A DNA stretch of 64,000 nt. Origin: Phenylobacterium sp. LH3H17. GTDB lineage: Bacteria; Pseudomonadota; Alphaproteobacteria; Caulobacterales; Caulobacteraceae. Below, in pieces: positions 29,949 to 37,507 of the stretch. The notes under the pieces were generated by a model that saw only the letters and a list, made by a program, of their open reading frames with translations, was not told the origin of the DNA and made no database searches. The first letter of the stretch is position 1. Each line of letters opens with the position of its first letter. The position numbers were made by a program, and so were the translations under genes. The stretch lies in assembly GCF_024298925.1 (NCBI RefSeq), contig NZ_CP101283.1, positions 2,733,001 through 2,797,000 of the forward strand, in the 5' to 3' direction.

Positions 29949-29974
29949 CCTGCCGACGGCGCACCGTCGGCAGG
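29949..29974. other. Perfect 11-bp hairpin upstream of the ECF sigma gene
   Basis: CCTGCCGACGG pairs with CCGTCGGCAGG around a CGCA loop, followed by GGGG...CCCC. There is no U-tract. It could be a 5' UTR structure or attenuator of the sigma-factor transcript. Confidence 0.45.
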
Positions 29975-30121
29975 GGCGTGGAATCCCCTCGGCAGTGATG
30001 AAGTCCGTTGGTGTCCCTGGAGACGCCGCGATCTCCTTCGATCACCCCGCGATCAACGGCGCGCCGGGCCGGTGCTTGCCGTCGCGTGAGGATTCCGCGT
30101 CTCCCGGAGAGGGAGAACGCG

Positions 30122-30640
30122 ATGACCCGGGACCAACCAGCACGCGGCGCAGCAGCCGCGGGACGCATGGATATCGGCGCGCTCTACCGCCGGTACGCCG
30201 GATGGCTGAGGGCCACCCTGAGCAGGAGGTTCGGCCCGGACAAGGCCGACGACCTCGTCCAGGAGACCTATCTGCGCCTGCAGCGCTACGAGGGCCAGGT
30301 GATCGCCCATCCCACGGCCCTGCTGGGACGGGTGGCGCACAACCTCGCCGTCTCCGACCATCGCCGAGACCGGGCGCGCGGCGGCCTGCCGTTTCGACTG
30401 GAGGTGGTTGAGGACGGCCCGGAGATCGCGATCCCTCCCGACCAGGCCGAGCTCGTTCTCCTCAAGCAGATCATCCTCTCGATGCCGCAGACCTATCGCG
30501 ACGTCTTCGTCCTCAACCGCTTCACCGGTCTCAGCTACCTTCAGATCGCCAAGGGCCTGGGGCTCTCGGTCAAGACGGTGGAGTGGCGGATGTCGAGGGC
30601 GCTCGCCCACTGCGCGGCGGAGTTGACCGACAAGCCATAG
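30122..30640 (+). CDS. ECF RNA polymerase sigma factor (FecI-like)
   Basis: A 172-aa sigma factor; the ATG has GGGAGA upstream. Region 2 is visible in YRRYAGWLRATLSRRFG and ADDLVQETYLRLQ, and region 4 in LPQTYRDVFVLNRF-like sequence with YLQIAKGLGLSVKTVEWRM. This is the FecI-like group, whose genes are usually next to a FecR anti-sigma factor and a TonB receptor. Neither is present here; an XRE regulator follows on the same strand. Confidence 0.9.
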   Translation: MTRDQPARGAAAAGRMDIGALYRRYAGWLRATLSRRFGPDKADDLVQETYLRLQRYEGQVIAHPTALLGRVAHNLAVSDHRRDRARGGLPFRLEVVEDGPEIAIPPDQAELVLLKQIILSMPQTYRDVFVLNRFTGLSYLQIAKGLGLSVKTVEWRMSRALAHCAAELTDKP

Positions 30641-30722
30641 GGATCGGCAAAGCTGCATCGGATTGCGCCAACCCTGTATGGGCCGCAAGTGATGGTTCCG
30701 CTCCACGGCAGAGGCGATTCAC

Positions 30723-31112
30723 GTGGCTCCATCCAAGAAGACCGCGACCGGCCCCGACCCCATAGACATCCAGGTCGGGATGCAGATCCGCGCGCGGCGC
30801 AATTCCATTGGCTCCAGCCAGACGGCCCTGGCCGAGGCGATCGGCGTCAGCTTCCAGCAGGTCCAGAAGTACGAGCGCGGCGCCAACCGGGTCTCGGCCT
30901 CGATGATGTCGCGGATCGCCGGCCACCTGGGCTGTCGGCCGGCGGACCTCTTGCCGAGCGGAGACGGCGACGACGCCGTTCCCTTGGATTCGGCGTTCCT
31001 GAGCCAGGCCGGGGGGCCTGAACTCGCCAAAGCCTTCATGAGCCTCTCGCCCAGGCTCCGGCGCGCCATCGTCGACCTGGCGCGATCCATGGCCGCCGCC
31101 GAAGGCGCCTGA
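30723..31112 (+). CDS. XRE-family helix-turn-helix regulator
   Basis: A 129-aa protein starting at GTG. The XRE helix-turn-helix covers residues 15-75 (MQIRARRNSIGSSQTALAEA, VSFQQVQKYERGANRVSASM), as in alphaproteobacterial stress or developmental regulators of the SinR/ClgR-like type. The C-terminal 50 residues end in a helical region (LSPRLRRAIVDLARSMAAAE). It is downstream of the ECF sigma gene with an 82-base gap. The target is unknown. Confidence 0.85.
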   Translation: MAPSKKTATGPDPIDIQVGMQIRARRNSIGSSQTALAEAIGVSFQQVQKYERGANRVSASMMSRIAGHLGCRPADLLPSGDGDDAVPLDSAFLSQAGGPELAKAFMSLSPRLRRAIVDLARSMAAAEGA

Positions 31113-31226
31113 AGGCCGGCCCGAGGCGGGAGGATCGCAGGCGATGGTCCGATGGGACGTCACCTGGTCAGTCCTATCTCAAGGACACATAGCGAGCGGC
31201 GCCAGGTCGACAGGGCGCGCCCTCGC

Positions 31227-31901
31227 TCACGCCGCCAGCGCCTCCCGCACCGCCCGGGCGCAGAGGTCAGGGTGCGCGGCGGCGATGTCGTGCCCACCGG
31301 GAATGTCCACCAGCCGGGCATGGCGGGCGATGAGCGCCCGGTCCGAGGCGCTGAGCAGGCTCGGCAGGTCTGGCTGGGGCTCGGAGGTCAAGGGCCGATC
31401 CCCGGCAAGCACCGTGCAGCGCGTCCGCATCCGCCCCACCAGGTGGGCGTAGGACCCCTGGAAGACGGTCGTGCTGAACCGGGTCGGCTTAACCGCCAGC
31501 ACCCGTCGGAGCGGCCAGCATTCTCCATCCAGGAAGGGCTCGATCGCCACCAGGCCCGCCATGCCCGGCGGGGGATCGCCGGCCATGGCCATCCCGATCA
31601 CCCCGCCCAGGGAATTGCCCACCAGCCAGAACCGCCGCCCCGGCAGCGCCCGGGCCAGGGCCTGGGTGAAGCCCCGCGCGCAGACCTCGACGGTCGGCCG
31701 ATTGATGATCGGCGCCCCGCCATGGCCAGGCAGCAGGCCAAGAACGAGGTCGAAGTCGGCGAGCCGGGTCGTCAAGGGCGCGATGTCGGCGATGACCTGA
31801 TCATAGCCGGCCAGGACGGCGGCCAGGGGACGCCGGCCGGCCAGTTCGCCGGCCGCCAGATGGATCTCGCCGACCTCCGTGGCGACACGAACAAGTTGCA
31901 T
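31227..31901 (-). CDS. Alpha/beta hydrolase (paralogue A of a divergent pair)
   Basis: A 224-aa alpha/beta hydrolase from the ATG at 31901; a GTG at 31931 would put a likely -10 box inside the gene. The nucleophile elbow is GNSLGG, with LLPGHGG in the oxyanion region and a C-terminal IPGGHDIAA supplying the His. The compact fold resembles esterase/BioH-like enzymes. It is divergent from a paralogous hydrolase with matching LPGHG-AP, SLGG and WPLRR/WPIHR motifs. The substrate is unknown. Confidence 0.82.
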   Translation of the reverse strand: MQLVRVATEVGEIHLAAGELAGRRPLAAVLAGYDQVIADIAPLTTRLADFDLVLGLLPGHGGAPIINRPTVEVCARGFTQALARALPGRRFWLVGNSLGGVIGMAMAGDPPPGMAGLVAIEPFLDGECWPLRRVLAVKPTRFSTTVFQGSYAHLVGRMRTRCTVLAGDRPLTSEPQPDLPSLLSASDRALIARHARLVDIPGGHDIAAAHPDLCARAVREALAA

Positions 31902-31919
31902 GCGGGCGTTCTTCGAGGC

Positions 31920-31927
31920 CTGTATAT
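31920..31927 (-). promoter_or_regulatory. Promoter of hydrolase A with repressor-like half-site
   Basis: On the minus strand TTACCG (31943-31948) and TATACA (31921-31926) are separated by 16 bases. The -10 region contains CTGTATAT (plus-strand sense), an exact match to a half-site of the palindromic operator of the S24 repressor gene at 33020-33038. Confidence 0.4.
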
Positions 31928-31957
31928 TCACGCTAAGCGCGCCGGTAATGGCTGAGT

Positions 31958-31974
31958 TACGCGTTATACGTGTA
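31958..31974. promoter_or_regulatory. Near-palindrome TACGCG-N5-CGTGTA between the hydrolases
   Basis: A 17-base imperfect dyad with one mismatch in six and an AT-rich TTATA spacer, centrally placed between the divergent hydrolase genes. It resembles phage-type operator architecture. The binding protein is unknown. Confidence 0.4.
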
Positions 31975-32043
31975 GATTGCGACAGCGCGATGTGTCAGCT
32001 TCCCGCCGTGAAATCAAGCCTCTCTCTGCGTTTCCTCCGACCT

Positions 32044-32865
32044 ATGCGCCCCCATCGTCACTTCGTTCCCACGTCGCACGGCCAGGTCGAATTGGTCTTC
32101 AGGCCAGCGGCGCCCTCCGAGCGGCCCCTGGTCCTGTTCATTCATGGCGCCGGCCGCCATGTGGCCGGCCATGTGCGCTGGTTCGACGCCCTCGGGGACG
32201 AGGTCGAGGTGGTCCTGGCCGAGCTCCCCGGTCACGGCCTTGCCCCCTGGCTCTCCCGAACCGACGTGGAGGCCTGGACAGACGCCTTCGAGGAAGCGAT
32301 CGCCGCGACCTTCCCCCGGCGTCCGTTCGTCGCCGTGGGCGAGTCCCTGGGCGGACTGCTGGCCATGGGCCTCGCCGGCGCCGCGCGCATCGTCGCCTTT
32401 GACCCGCCGCTGCGCACCGGCGAGCTCTGGCCGATCCACCGCGATCCCGCCCTGCTCTCGGCCCTGACCCCGGCGTTCTGGAGTAATATCTTCGGCGCGG
32501 GCCCGGGCTCCCGCGACATCGACTACCGTTCGAGGGTTTCGGCGCGGCGGGCGCCGCTGTCGATCGTGACCGGAGACATGCCCCTCGGCGCCCCGCGGCC
32601 CCTCCCCACCCCGCCGGCCTTCCTGGACCCCGAGGATCGCGGCCTCTGCGAGGCGATCCCGGGGGTTTCGGTGGTGGTCATCCCGGGGGCGGGCCACGCG
32701 CTGCTGGACCATCACGCCGAGGCCTGTTTCCGCCTTGTCGCCAGAGAGGTCTCCGCCTTCCGGTCGGCGCAGGCGCCGTCGCGCCCCACGAGGCCAATTC
32801 GCCCTAGGCACCCAGGGTCAGCCAGACCTGGATCAGGCCCAGGACGCCCAGCACCACCAGGATGA
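32044..32865 (+). CDS. Alpha/beta hydrolase (paralogue B of a divergent pair)
   Basis: A 273-aa alpha/beta hydrolase from the ATG at 32044; ATG 31990 is an alternative. It has LVLFIHGAGRHVAGH for the oxyanion region, the elbow GESLGG and the C-terminal GAGHALLDHH with the catalytic His. The final 30 residues are Pro/Arg-rich and overlap, tail to tail, a convergent small membrane protein gene by 62 bases. It is paralogous to the divergent hydrolase. Confidence 0.82.
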   Translation: MRPHRHFVPTSHGQVELVFRPAAPSERPLVLFIHGAGRHVAGHVRWFDALGDEVEVVLAELPGHGLAPWLSRTDVEAWTDAFEEAIAATFPRRPFVAVGESLGGLLAMGLAGAARIVAFDPPLRTGELWPIHRDPALLSALTPAFWSNIFGAGPGSRDIDYRSRVSARRAPLSIVTGDMPLGAPRPLPTPPAFLDPEDRGLCEAIPGVSVVVIPGAGHALLDHHAEACFRLVAREVSAFRSAQAPSRPTRPIRPRHPGSARPGSGPGRPAPPG

Positions 32866-32977
32866 CGCCGATGACCACAACCCCGCCCCCCGTGGCGTTG
32901 GCCTTGAACCAGCCGCCCAGTTCGACGGAAAGGGAGTCCTTGGACGGCGGAACGGGGGGCCTGGAGCGCTGGGTCAT
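32804..32977 (-). CDS. Small single-pass membrane protein, 57 aa
   Basis: A 57-aa protein beginning MTQRSRPPVPPSKDSLS with one transmembrane helix near the C-terminus (GGVVVIGVILVVLGVLGLIQ). It is divergent from the S24 repressor gene, separated by 63 bases that hold two dyads. It overlaps the 3' end of hydrolase B on the opposite strand. Composition and helix are coherent, but no family is recognised. Confidence 0.6.
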   Translation of the reverse strand: MTQRSRPPVPPSKDSLSVELGGWFKANATGGGVVVIGVILVVLGVLGLIQVWLTLGA

Positions 32978-32986
32978 GAAGGTTGA

Positions 32987-33001
32987 TGTATAAAATCTAC
33001 A
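32987..33001. promoter_or_regulatory. Dyad TGTA-N7-TACA, candidate repressor operator
   Basis: A 15-base inverted repeat between the small membrane protein gene and the S24 repressor gene, ten bases before the membrane protein's ATG. The flank ATCTACAC recurs inverted as GTGTAGAT at 31971 in the hydrolase divergon. Confidence 0.4.
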
Positions 33002-33005
33002 CAAT

Positions 33006-33041
33006 TTGCGCAAGAGAATACTGTATGTTATATACAGTTCA
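33006..33041 (+). promoter_or_regulatory. Promoter with palindromic operator; predicted leaderless start
   Basis: TTGCGC (33006-33011) and TATATA (33029-33034) are 17 bases apart, placing transcription start at about the ATG itself at 33041. The -10 lies inside a perfect palindrome ACTGTAT-N5-ATACAGT (33020-33038). There is no ribosome site, which fits a leaderless mRNA, as known for lambda cI made from PRM. Confidence 0.55.
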
Positions 33042-33715
33042 TGTCGTCCACAGATCGCCCCGCCCGCCTCAAGCTCGCTCGTCAGGACGCCGGGTTCCCC
33101 ACCGCGGCGGCGGCCGCCTTCCGGTTCGGCTGGAACCGCAACACCTACAGCTCCAACGAGAACGGCAACGCGGACTTCTCATACAGGCGGGCCAAGGTCT
33201 ATGCGGCGGCCTTCGGTGTCAGGCCCGAGTGGCTATATGAGGGGCAAGGTACGCCAGATACGGACGTCACTGCCGTCGCGAGGCCGCCATTTCCGCGGAT
33301 GGTCCCGGTCATCGGCCGGGTGGGCGCCGACACCGAGGGACGGGTGCTGTTCGCCACCGGGCAGGAGGCGGGCGATCTGGCGCCCATCCCGCCCGGCGGC
33401 ACCGAGAAGGCCGTGGCCCTGCTGATCGTCGGGCATTCGATGCGGGGCGTGGCCGATGACGGCGGCCTGATCTATTTCGAGGACCAGCGCACGCCGCCGA
33501 CCCCCGACATGCTGGGCCATATGGTCGTGGTCGAGACGGCCGGCGACGAGGTCCTGGTCAAGCGCCTGCTGCGCGGATCCAAGGCCGGCCGGTTCGATCT
33601 CGAAAGCGTGGTCGGCGACACCCGCCAGAACTGCAAGCTCCGCTGGGCCGCCCACATCACCGCGATCATCCCGCCCCATCAGGCGCGCCGCATCATCCGC
33701 TCCGGCGGAGTCTAG
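33041..33715 (+). CDS. S24/LexA-like repressor with N-terminal HTH
   Basis: A 224-aa phage-type repressor. The N-terminal helix-turn-helix (about residues 8-70) has AAAAAFRFGWNRNTYSSNEN. The C-terminal S24 peptidase domain has the catalytic Ser in IVGHSMRGVADDG and Lys in VLVKRLLRG, as in repressors that self-cleave under DNA damage. It is the first gene of an operon with two serine recombinases starting eight bases after its stop. It probably represses itself through the palindrome at its promoter. Confidence 0.9.
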   Translation: MSSTDRPARLKLARQDAGFPTAAAAAFRFGWNRNTYSSNENGNADFSYRRAKVYAAAFGVRPEWLYEGQGTPDTDVTAVARPPFPRMVPVIGRVGADTEGRVLFATGQEAGDLAPIPPGGTEKAVALLIVGHSMRGVADDGGLIYFEDQRTPPTPDMLGHMVVVETAGDEVLVKRLLRGSKAGRFDLESVVGDTRQNCKLRWAAHITAIIPPHQARRIIRSGGV

Positions 33716-33722
33716 GCCCGGC

Positions 33723-34907
33723 GTGCCGGGCGCCAGGGCCATCCCACCGACGGCGCGCGCGGCGCAGTACCTGCGCATGTCCACCGACCAGCAGCGCCAT
33801 TCCCTGGACAACCAGGCCAGCGCCATCGCCGACTATGCGGCGAGGCGCGGGCTTGAGGTCTGCGCCACCTATATGGACGCCGGGGTCAGCGGCCTGCGCG
33901 CGGCCAATCGCAGCGGCCTGCGACGGCTGCTCGCCGACGTGGTCGGGGGCGCCGCGGATTTCGAGGTCGTGCTGGTCTATGACGTCAGCCGCTGGGGCCG
34001 GTTCCAGAACCCCGACGAGAGCGCCCACTACGAGTTCGTATGCCGCCAGGCCGGGGTGCGGATCGAATACTGCGCCGAGGACTTCGGCGCGGGCGGGGTG
34101 GCCGGCGCCCTGCTCAAACAGGTCAAGCGGGTGATGGCCGCCGAATACAGCGCCCATCTTTCCAAGACCGTGCGCCACGCCAAGCGCCGCAATGCCGAAC
34201 AGGGCTTCTGGCAGGCCGGCGAGCCGGGCTACGGCCTGCGTCGCTGCGTGGTCGACGGCGCGGGGCGCCCGCTGGCGGTGCTCGGGCGCGGCGAGCAGAA
34301 GGCGCTGCAGTCCCAGCGCCTGGTCCTGGTTCCGGGGCCTCCGGAGGAGGTCGCCATGGTGCGGCGCATCTATCGCCTGTTCCTCGAGGAAAGAGTCAGC
34401 CGAACCGCCCTGGTCCGCCGGCTGAACGACGAGGCCATCCCCTATGGCGACGGACGCCCCTGGACCTACCAGAAGGTCAAGAACGTCCTCACCAACCCGG
34501 CCTATGCGGGAGACAAGGTCTTCGGCCGGCATGCCTACGAATTGGGCGGCGGCCCGGTCGCGCAATCCCCCAAGGACTGGGTCAGGATCGCCGACGCCCT
34601 GCCCGCCGCGGTGCCCCGCCAGGACCAGGCCAAGGCCGCCAGGATCATCGCCAACCGCATGGTCATGCTCGATGACGACGCCATGCTCGGCCGGCTCGCC
34701 GAGCTGCTCAGGACCGAGGGCCGGCTGTCGTCGCAGATCATCAAGCGCGCGGAAGGTGTCCCCTGCCCGGCCACCTACCACAACCGCTTCGGCAGTCTGA
34801 GGGAGGCCTACCGGCGGATCGGCTATGTTCCGGCGACCGCGCGTGGGCGTCATGCGGCCGCGCCGCCGCGGATCGTTCGTCCGCGGCTGAGGCGAACCGC
34901 GCCGTGA
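33723..34907 (+). CDS. Large serine recombinase A
   Basis: A 394-aa serine recombinase (GTG start). The catalytic N-terminal domain has Ser20 in AQYLRMSTDQQ, VYDVSRWGRFQ and EYSAHLSKTV. The recombinase DNA-binding domain follows (GYGLRR, then LVRRLNDEAIPY, TYQKVKNVLTNPAYAGDKVF). The typical zinc ribbon is not seen; residues about 321-370 instead form a repeat ending YHNRFGSLREAYRRIGY, similar to homing-endonuclease-associated repeats. Its stop overlaps the next recombinase's GTG by four bases. Confidence 0.92.
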   Translation: MPGARAIPPTARAAQYLRMSTDQQRHSLDNQASAIADYAARRGLEVCATYMDAGVSGLRAANRSGLRRLLADVVGGAADFEVVLVYDVSRWGRFQNPDESAHYEFVCRQAGVRIEYCAEDFGAGGVAGALLKQVKRVMAAEYSAHLSKTVRHAKRRNAEQGFWQAGEPGYGLRRCVVDGAGRPLAVLGRGEQKALQSQRLVLVPGPPEEVAMVRRIYRLFLEERVSRTALVRRLNDEAIPYGDGRPWTYQKVKNVLTNPAYAGDKVFGRHAYELGGGPVAQSPKDWVRIADALPAAVPRQDQAKAARIIANRMVMLDDDAMLGRLAELLRTEGRLSSQIIKRAEGVPCPATYHNRFGSLREAYRRIGYVPATARGRHAAAPPRIVRPRLRRTAP

Positions 34908-36295
34908 CCGGCCCGTCCCAGGCGCCCAAGCCGGGCGCCATCCCGGCCGTGGCCTATCTGCGCATGTCCACGGCCCGGCAGCCGGAATCCCTCGCCCACC
35001 AGCGCGCGGCGATCGACGCCTTCGCCCGGGCGCGGGGCTACGACGTCCAGCGCGCCTACGCCGATTCCGCCGTGAGCGGGGTCGAGGCCGCTAGGCGACC
35101 CGCCTTCCGCGATCTGCTGGCCACCGTCCTCGGGGGCCGCGCCGACTTCGCGGCGGTCTTGGTCTACGACGTCAGCCGGTGGGGCCGGTTCCAGGATCCC
35201 GACGAGGCCGCCCATTACGAGTTCCTGTTCGCCTGCGAAGGCGTGCGCATCATCTACTGCGCCGAGGCCTTCGCCGAGGGCCAGGCCGCGCAGGACGTGC
35301 TGATGAAGAGCCTCAAGCGCGCCATGGCCGCCGAATATTCCCGTGAGTTGGGCGCCAAGGTCGCCCAGGCCCAGGCCAGGCTTTCGGCGCTGGGCCACTG
35401 GCAGCACGGGCCGCCGGGCTATGGCCTGCGCCGCCGGCTCGTCAATGCCGACGGGACCCCGGGCCCGATCCTGGAAGACGGCCAACGCAAGTCCGATCCG
35501 CGCCAGCACACGGTCCTCGTCAAGGGTCCGGCCCGGGACGTCGCCGTGGTCCGACGGATGCACCGGCTGTGCGGCAGGCAGGGCCTGGGCCCCGCGGCGA
35601 TCGCCCACCTCCTGAACAGCGAGGGGGTTGCCGCGCCGCGGGCCGCCAGCTGGTCGGCCGAGCGGGTGCGGTTGATCCTCGCCAATCCGAAGTATGCCGG
35701 CGTCCTCGTCACGGGCCGGCGACACACCCCGCTTGGCGGCAGGCGCCGCGACCAACCCGCCCAGGCCTGGATCACCGTCCCCGGGGCGTCGCCGGCCCTG
35801 GTGTCCCGCAAGGCCTTCGCCGCAACCCAGGCTGTCCTGCGACGTCACGCGACGCCGGAAACGCCTGACCTGCTCGAGGCGCTCATGGCGGTGGTCGAGG
35901 TTCATGGGGTGGTCGGCGAGGGCCGTCTGAAGGCGCTCGGCGTGCCGAACTACCGCGCCTATCGGGTGAGGTTCGGAAGCCTGCGCCAGGCCTTCGCGGC
36001 CATCGGATACGCGCCGGGCCGGCGTTTCCCCAAGCGCATGGATGAGACCGAGATGCTGCAGGGCTTGGCCCGCCTCTTCGAGCGCGCGGGCGACCTTACC
36101 ACCGCCCTGGTCGACGCCGATCCTGACATCCCCAGCTCCGATCACTACCGCAAGCGTTTCGGGAGTCTGGCCGAAGCCTACGCTCAGCTGGGCTTTGTCC
36201 GCATCGGCGCGGCGGAGGCCAGGTCCCAGGTGGGCCGGGCCCGGCTGGAGGCCCGTCGCCGCACCGTACTGCGCTGGATCACTCCGACTGTGTGA
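34904..36295 (+). CDS. Large serine recombinase B
   Basis: A 463-aa serine recombinase starting at a GTG that overlaps the previous stop (GTGA). Ser22 lies in VAYLRMSTARQ; the VYDVSRWGRFQ and AEYSRELGAKVAQAQ motifs parallel recombinase A, and the recombinase domain ends near AERVRLILANPKYAGVL. Two copies of the C-terminal repeat follow: YRVRFGSLRQAFAAIGYAP (ending about residue 368) and YRKRFGSLAEAYAQLGFV (ending about residue 433). The two coupled paralogues may act as a heterodimer. No excision partner is visible. Confidence 0.92.
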   Translation: MTGPSQAPKPGAIPAVAYLRMSTARQPESLAHQRAAIDAFARARGYDVQRAYADSAVSGVEAARRPAFRDLLATVLGGRADFAAVLVYDVSRWGRFQDPDEAAHYEFLFACEGVRIIYCAEAFAEGQAAQDVLMKSLKRAMAAEYSRELGAKVAQAQARLSALGHWQHGPPGYGLRRRLVNADGTPGPILEDGQRKSDPRQHTVLVKGPARDVAVVRRMHRLCGRQGLGPAAIAHLLNSEGVAAPRAASWSAERVRLILANPKYAGVLVTGRRHTPLGGRRRDQPAQAWITVPGASPALVSRKAFAATQAVLRRHATPETPDLLEALMAVVEVHGVVGEGRLKALGVPNYRAYRVRFGSLRQAFAAIGYAPGRRFPKRMDETEMLQGLARLFERAGDLTTALVDADPDIPSSDHYRKRFGSLAEAYAQLGFVRIGAAEARSQVGRARLEARRRTVLRWITPTV

Positions 36296-36520
36296 GAGTC
36301 AGGCCAGCGGTGTGTGGCGCCGGCGTGGTCCTGCCGGCCTGGCGAGCGCCTCACATCCCCTAGTCTCGGTGGTCATGACCCCGGCTGGCTGCAGGCGTCG
36401 CGCTCAAACTCGCGCCCGCACCTGGAGCGCCTGATCCGGACGAGCCATGGAGCATGGCTTCGGCCCGATGGCGGGTTGAGGCCTTCCGCTCCCAAAACGG
36501 GGCCACGGTCCTCTTGGCGC
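36296..36520. other. Gap after the recombinases with a short palindrome
   Basis: A 225-base gap with no gene. It contains AGCCATG-GAG-CATGGCT at 36443-36459, a perfect seven-base dyad. A recombinase target or a transcript hairpin are both possible. Confidence 0.35.
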
Positions 36521-37507
36521 TCAATCGGCGAGGCGATCACGCTGCGCAAGCACATCGCCTATCAGGATTTGCCGCGCCCGCAGCGGTTCCTCGAATAGCG
36601 GGCTGTGCGCTGAGTTTTGGAACGTATAGAAGCCCTTCGTTGGAGCTTTGAGCTTGGCAAAATAATCCTGGGCGAGACCATAGTTCGCGGTGTAGTCGAA
36701 CAGCCCTATAAAGAAGTACACGGGTATTCCAATTTGAATAACCGTGGCGGTGAGGTTGGTTTCTATGAAATCCTGCCAAAGCATCGCTCGGGAAAACGAC
36801 ACTCCCCTCCAAATATTTACCTTCTCCTGCAAACTGTAGGCTCTACATTTCCACACCGGAATGAACACCCCGCTGATCACCGAGCTCATGTCGCGCGTCG
36901 TGCCGATCCCCAGCCCATGCATGGCGGCGTCGCGCAGGCGCAGATAGCGTTGGGAAAGCCCCTGGGCCATACTTACGGGCGCGGCCTCCAGCTGGCGGAC
37001 CATCACGGCGTCACCTCGAGCCCGATACGCCGTCAGCATGTATCGATGGGCCTCGACCTCCGATCTCAGCTGGTAGGATACTTGGCCCATGCCGACATAG
37101 GCATGAAAAAGGTTTGGGGCCGCAGCCGCGACCTGTATGCCAAGAAAACTACCCCATGAGTGACCTAGCAGGTAGATCTTGTCCTTATGAAATCTTCGCC
37201 TAAGTAGATTCGAGACCTCTATTGTGTCGGCGATCAGCTGTTCCAGCGTCATCGTATCATGGGGAATATCCGAATTGTACGAGATGCCGGAACCGCGCTG
37301 CTCCCACCAGACGACAGTAAATTCTTGCTCGAAACCCGTGGGATACTTGTCGTTGAGAAAATACTCTGGCATCCCCGGCCCGCCATGGAGAAAGAGCATT
37401 ACTGGATGAGATTCATCGGTGCTCTCGATGATCATTCCTTGGTGAGTTCCGTTGATCTCGACAAATGATTTCTCAACGACGACGCCATCAGCTCTCATAT
37501 ATTCCAC
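36521..37507 (-). CDS. Alpha/beta hydrolase, proline-iminopeptidase-like, lower GC
   Basis: A 328-aa hydrolase. The GTG at 37507 has a perfect AAGGAGG nine bases upstream; longer starts at 37573 and 37603 are possible. Motifs are LFLHGGPGMPEYF (oxyanion hole), WWEQRGSGIS, the nucleophile elbow GHSWGS and a C-terminal NSAHSPLFEEP with the His. The HGGPG motif places it with proline iminopeptidases. Its codon use is clearly more AT-rich than its neighbours', suggesting recent transfer, next to the recombinase cassette. Confidence 0.88.
   Translation of the reverse strand: MEYMRADGVVVEKSFVEINGTHQGMIIESTDESHPVMLFLHGGPGMPEYFLNDKYPTGFEQEFTVVWWEQRGSGISYNSDIPHDTMTLEQLIADTIEVSNLLRRRFHKDKIYLLGHSWGSFLGIQVAAAAPNLFHAYVGMGQVSYQLRSEVEAHRYMLTAYRARGDAVMVRQLEAAPVSMAQGLSQRYLRLRDAAMHGLGIGTTRDMSSVISGVFIPVWKCRAYSLQEKVNIWRGVSFSRAMLWQDFIETNLTATVIQIGIPVYFFIGLFDYTANYGLAQDYFAKLKAPTKGFYTFQNSAHSPLFEEPLRARQILIGDVLAQRDRLAD

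Larger units (their letters stand above)
29372..30121. other. 750-base gene-free region with two strong hairpins
   Basis: There is no convincing protein gene. It contains the promoter of the GTG-started MucR-type gene at the left and that of the ECF sigma gene at the right. A terminator-like hairpin at 29680-29715 and an 11-bp hairpin at 29949-29974 indicate structured transcripts. An unannotated small RNA is possible. Confidence 0.5.

Noticed and set aside
31227-36295. Complete prophage
   Set aside because: Only a repressor and recombinases are present; there are no capsid, tail, terminase or lysis genes.
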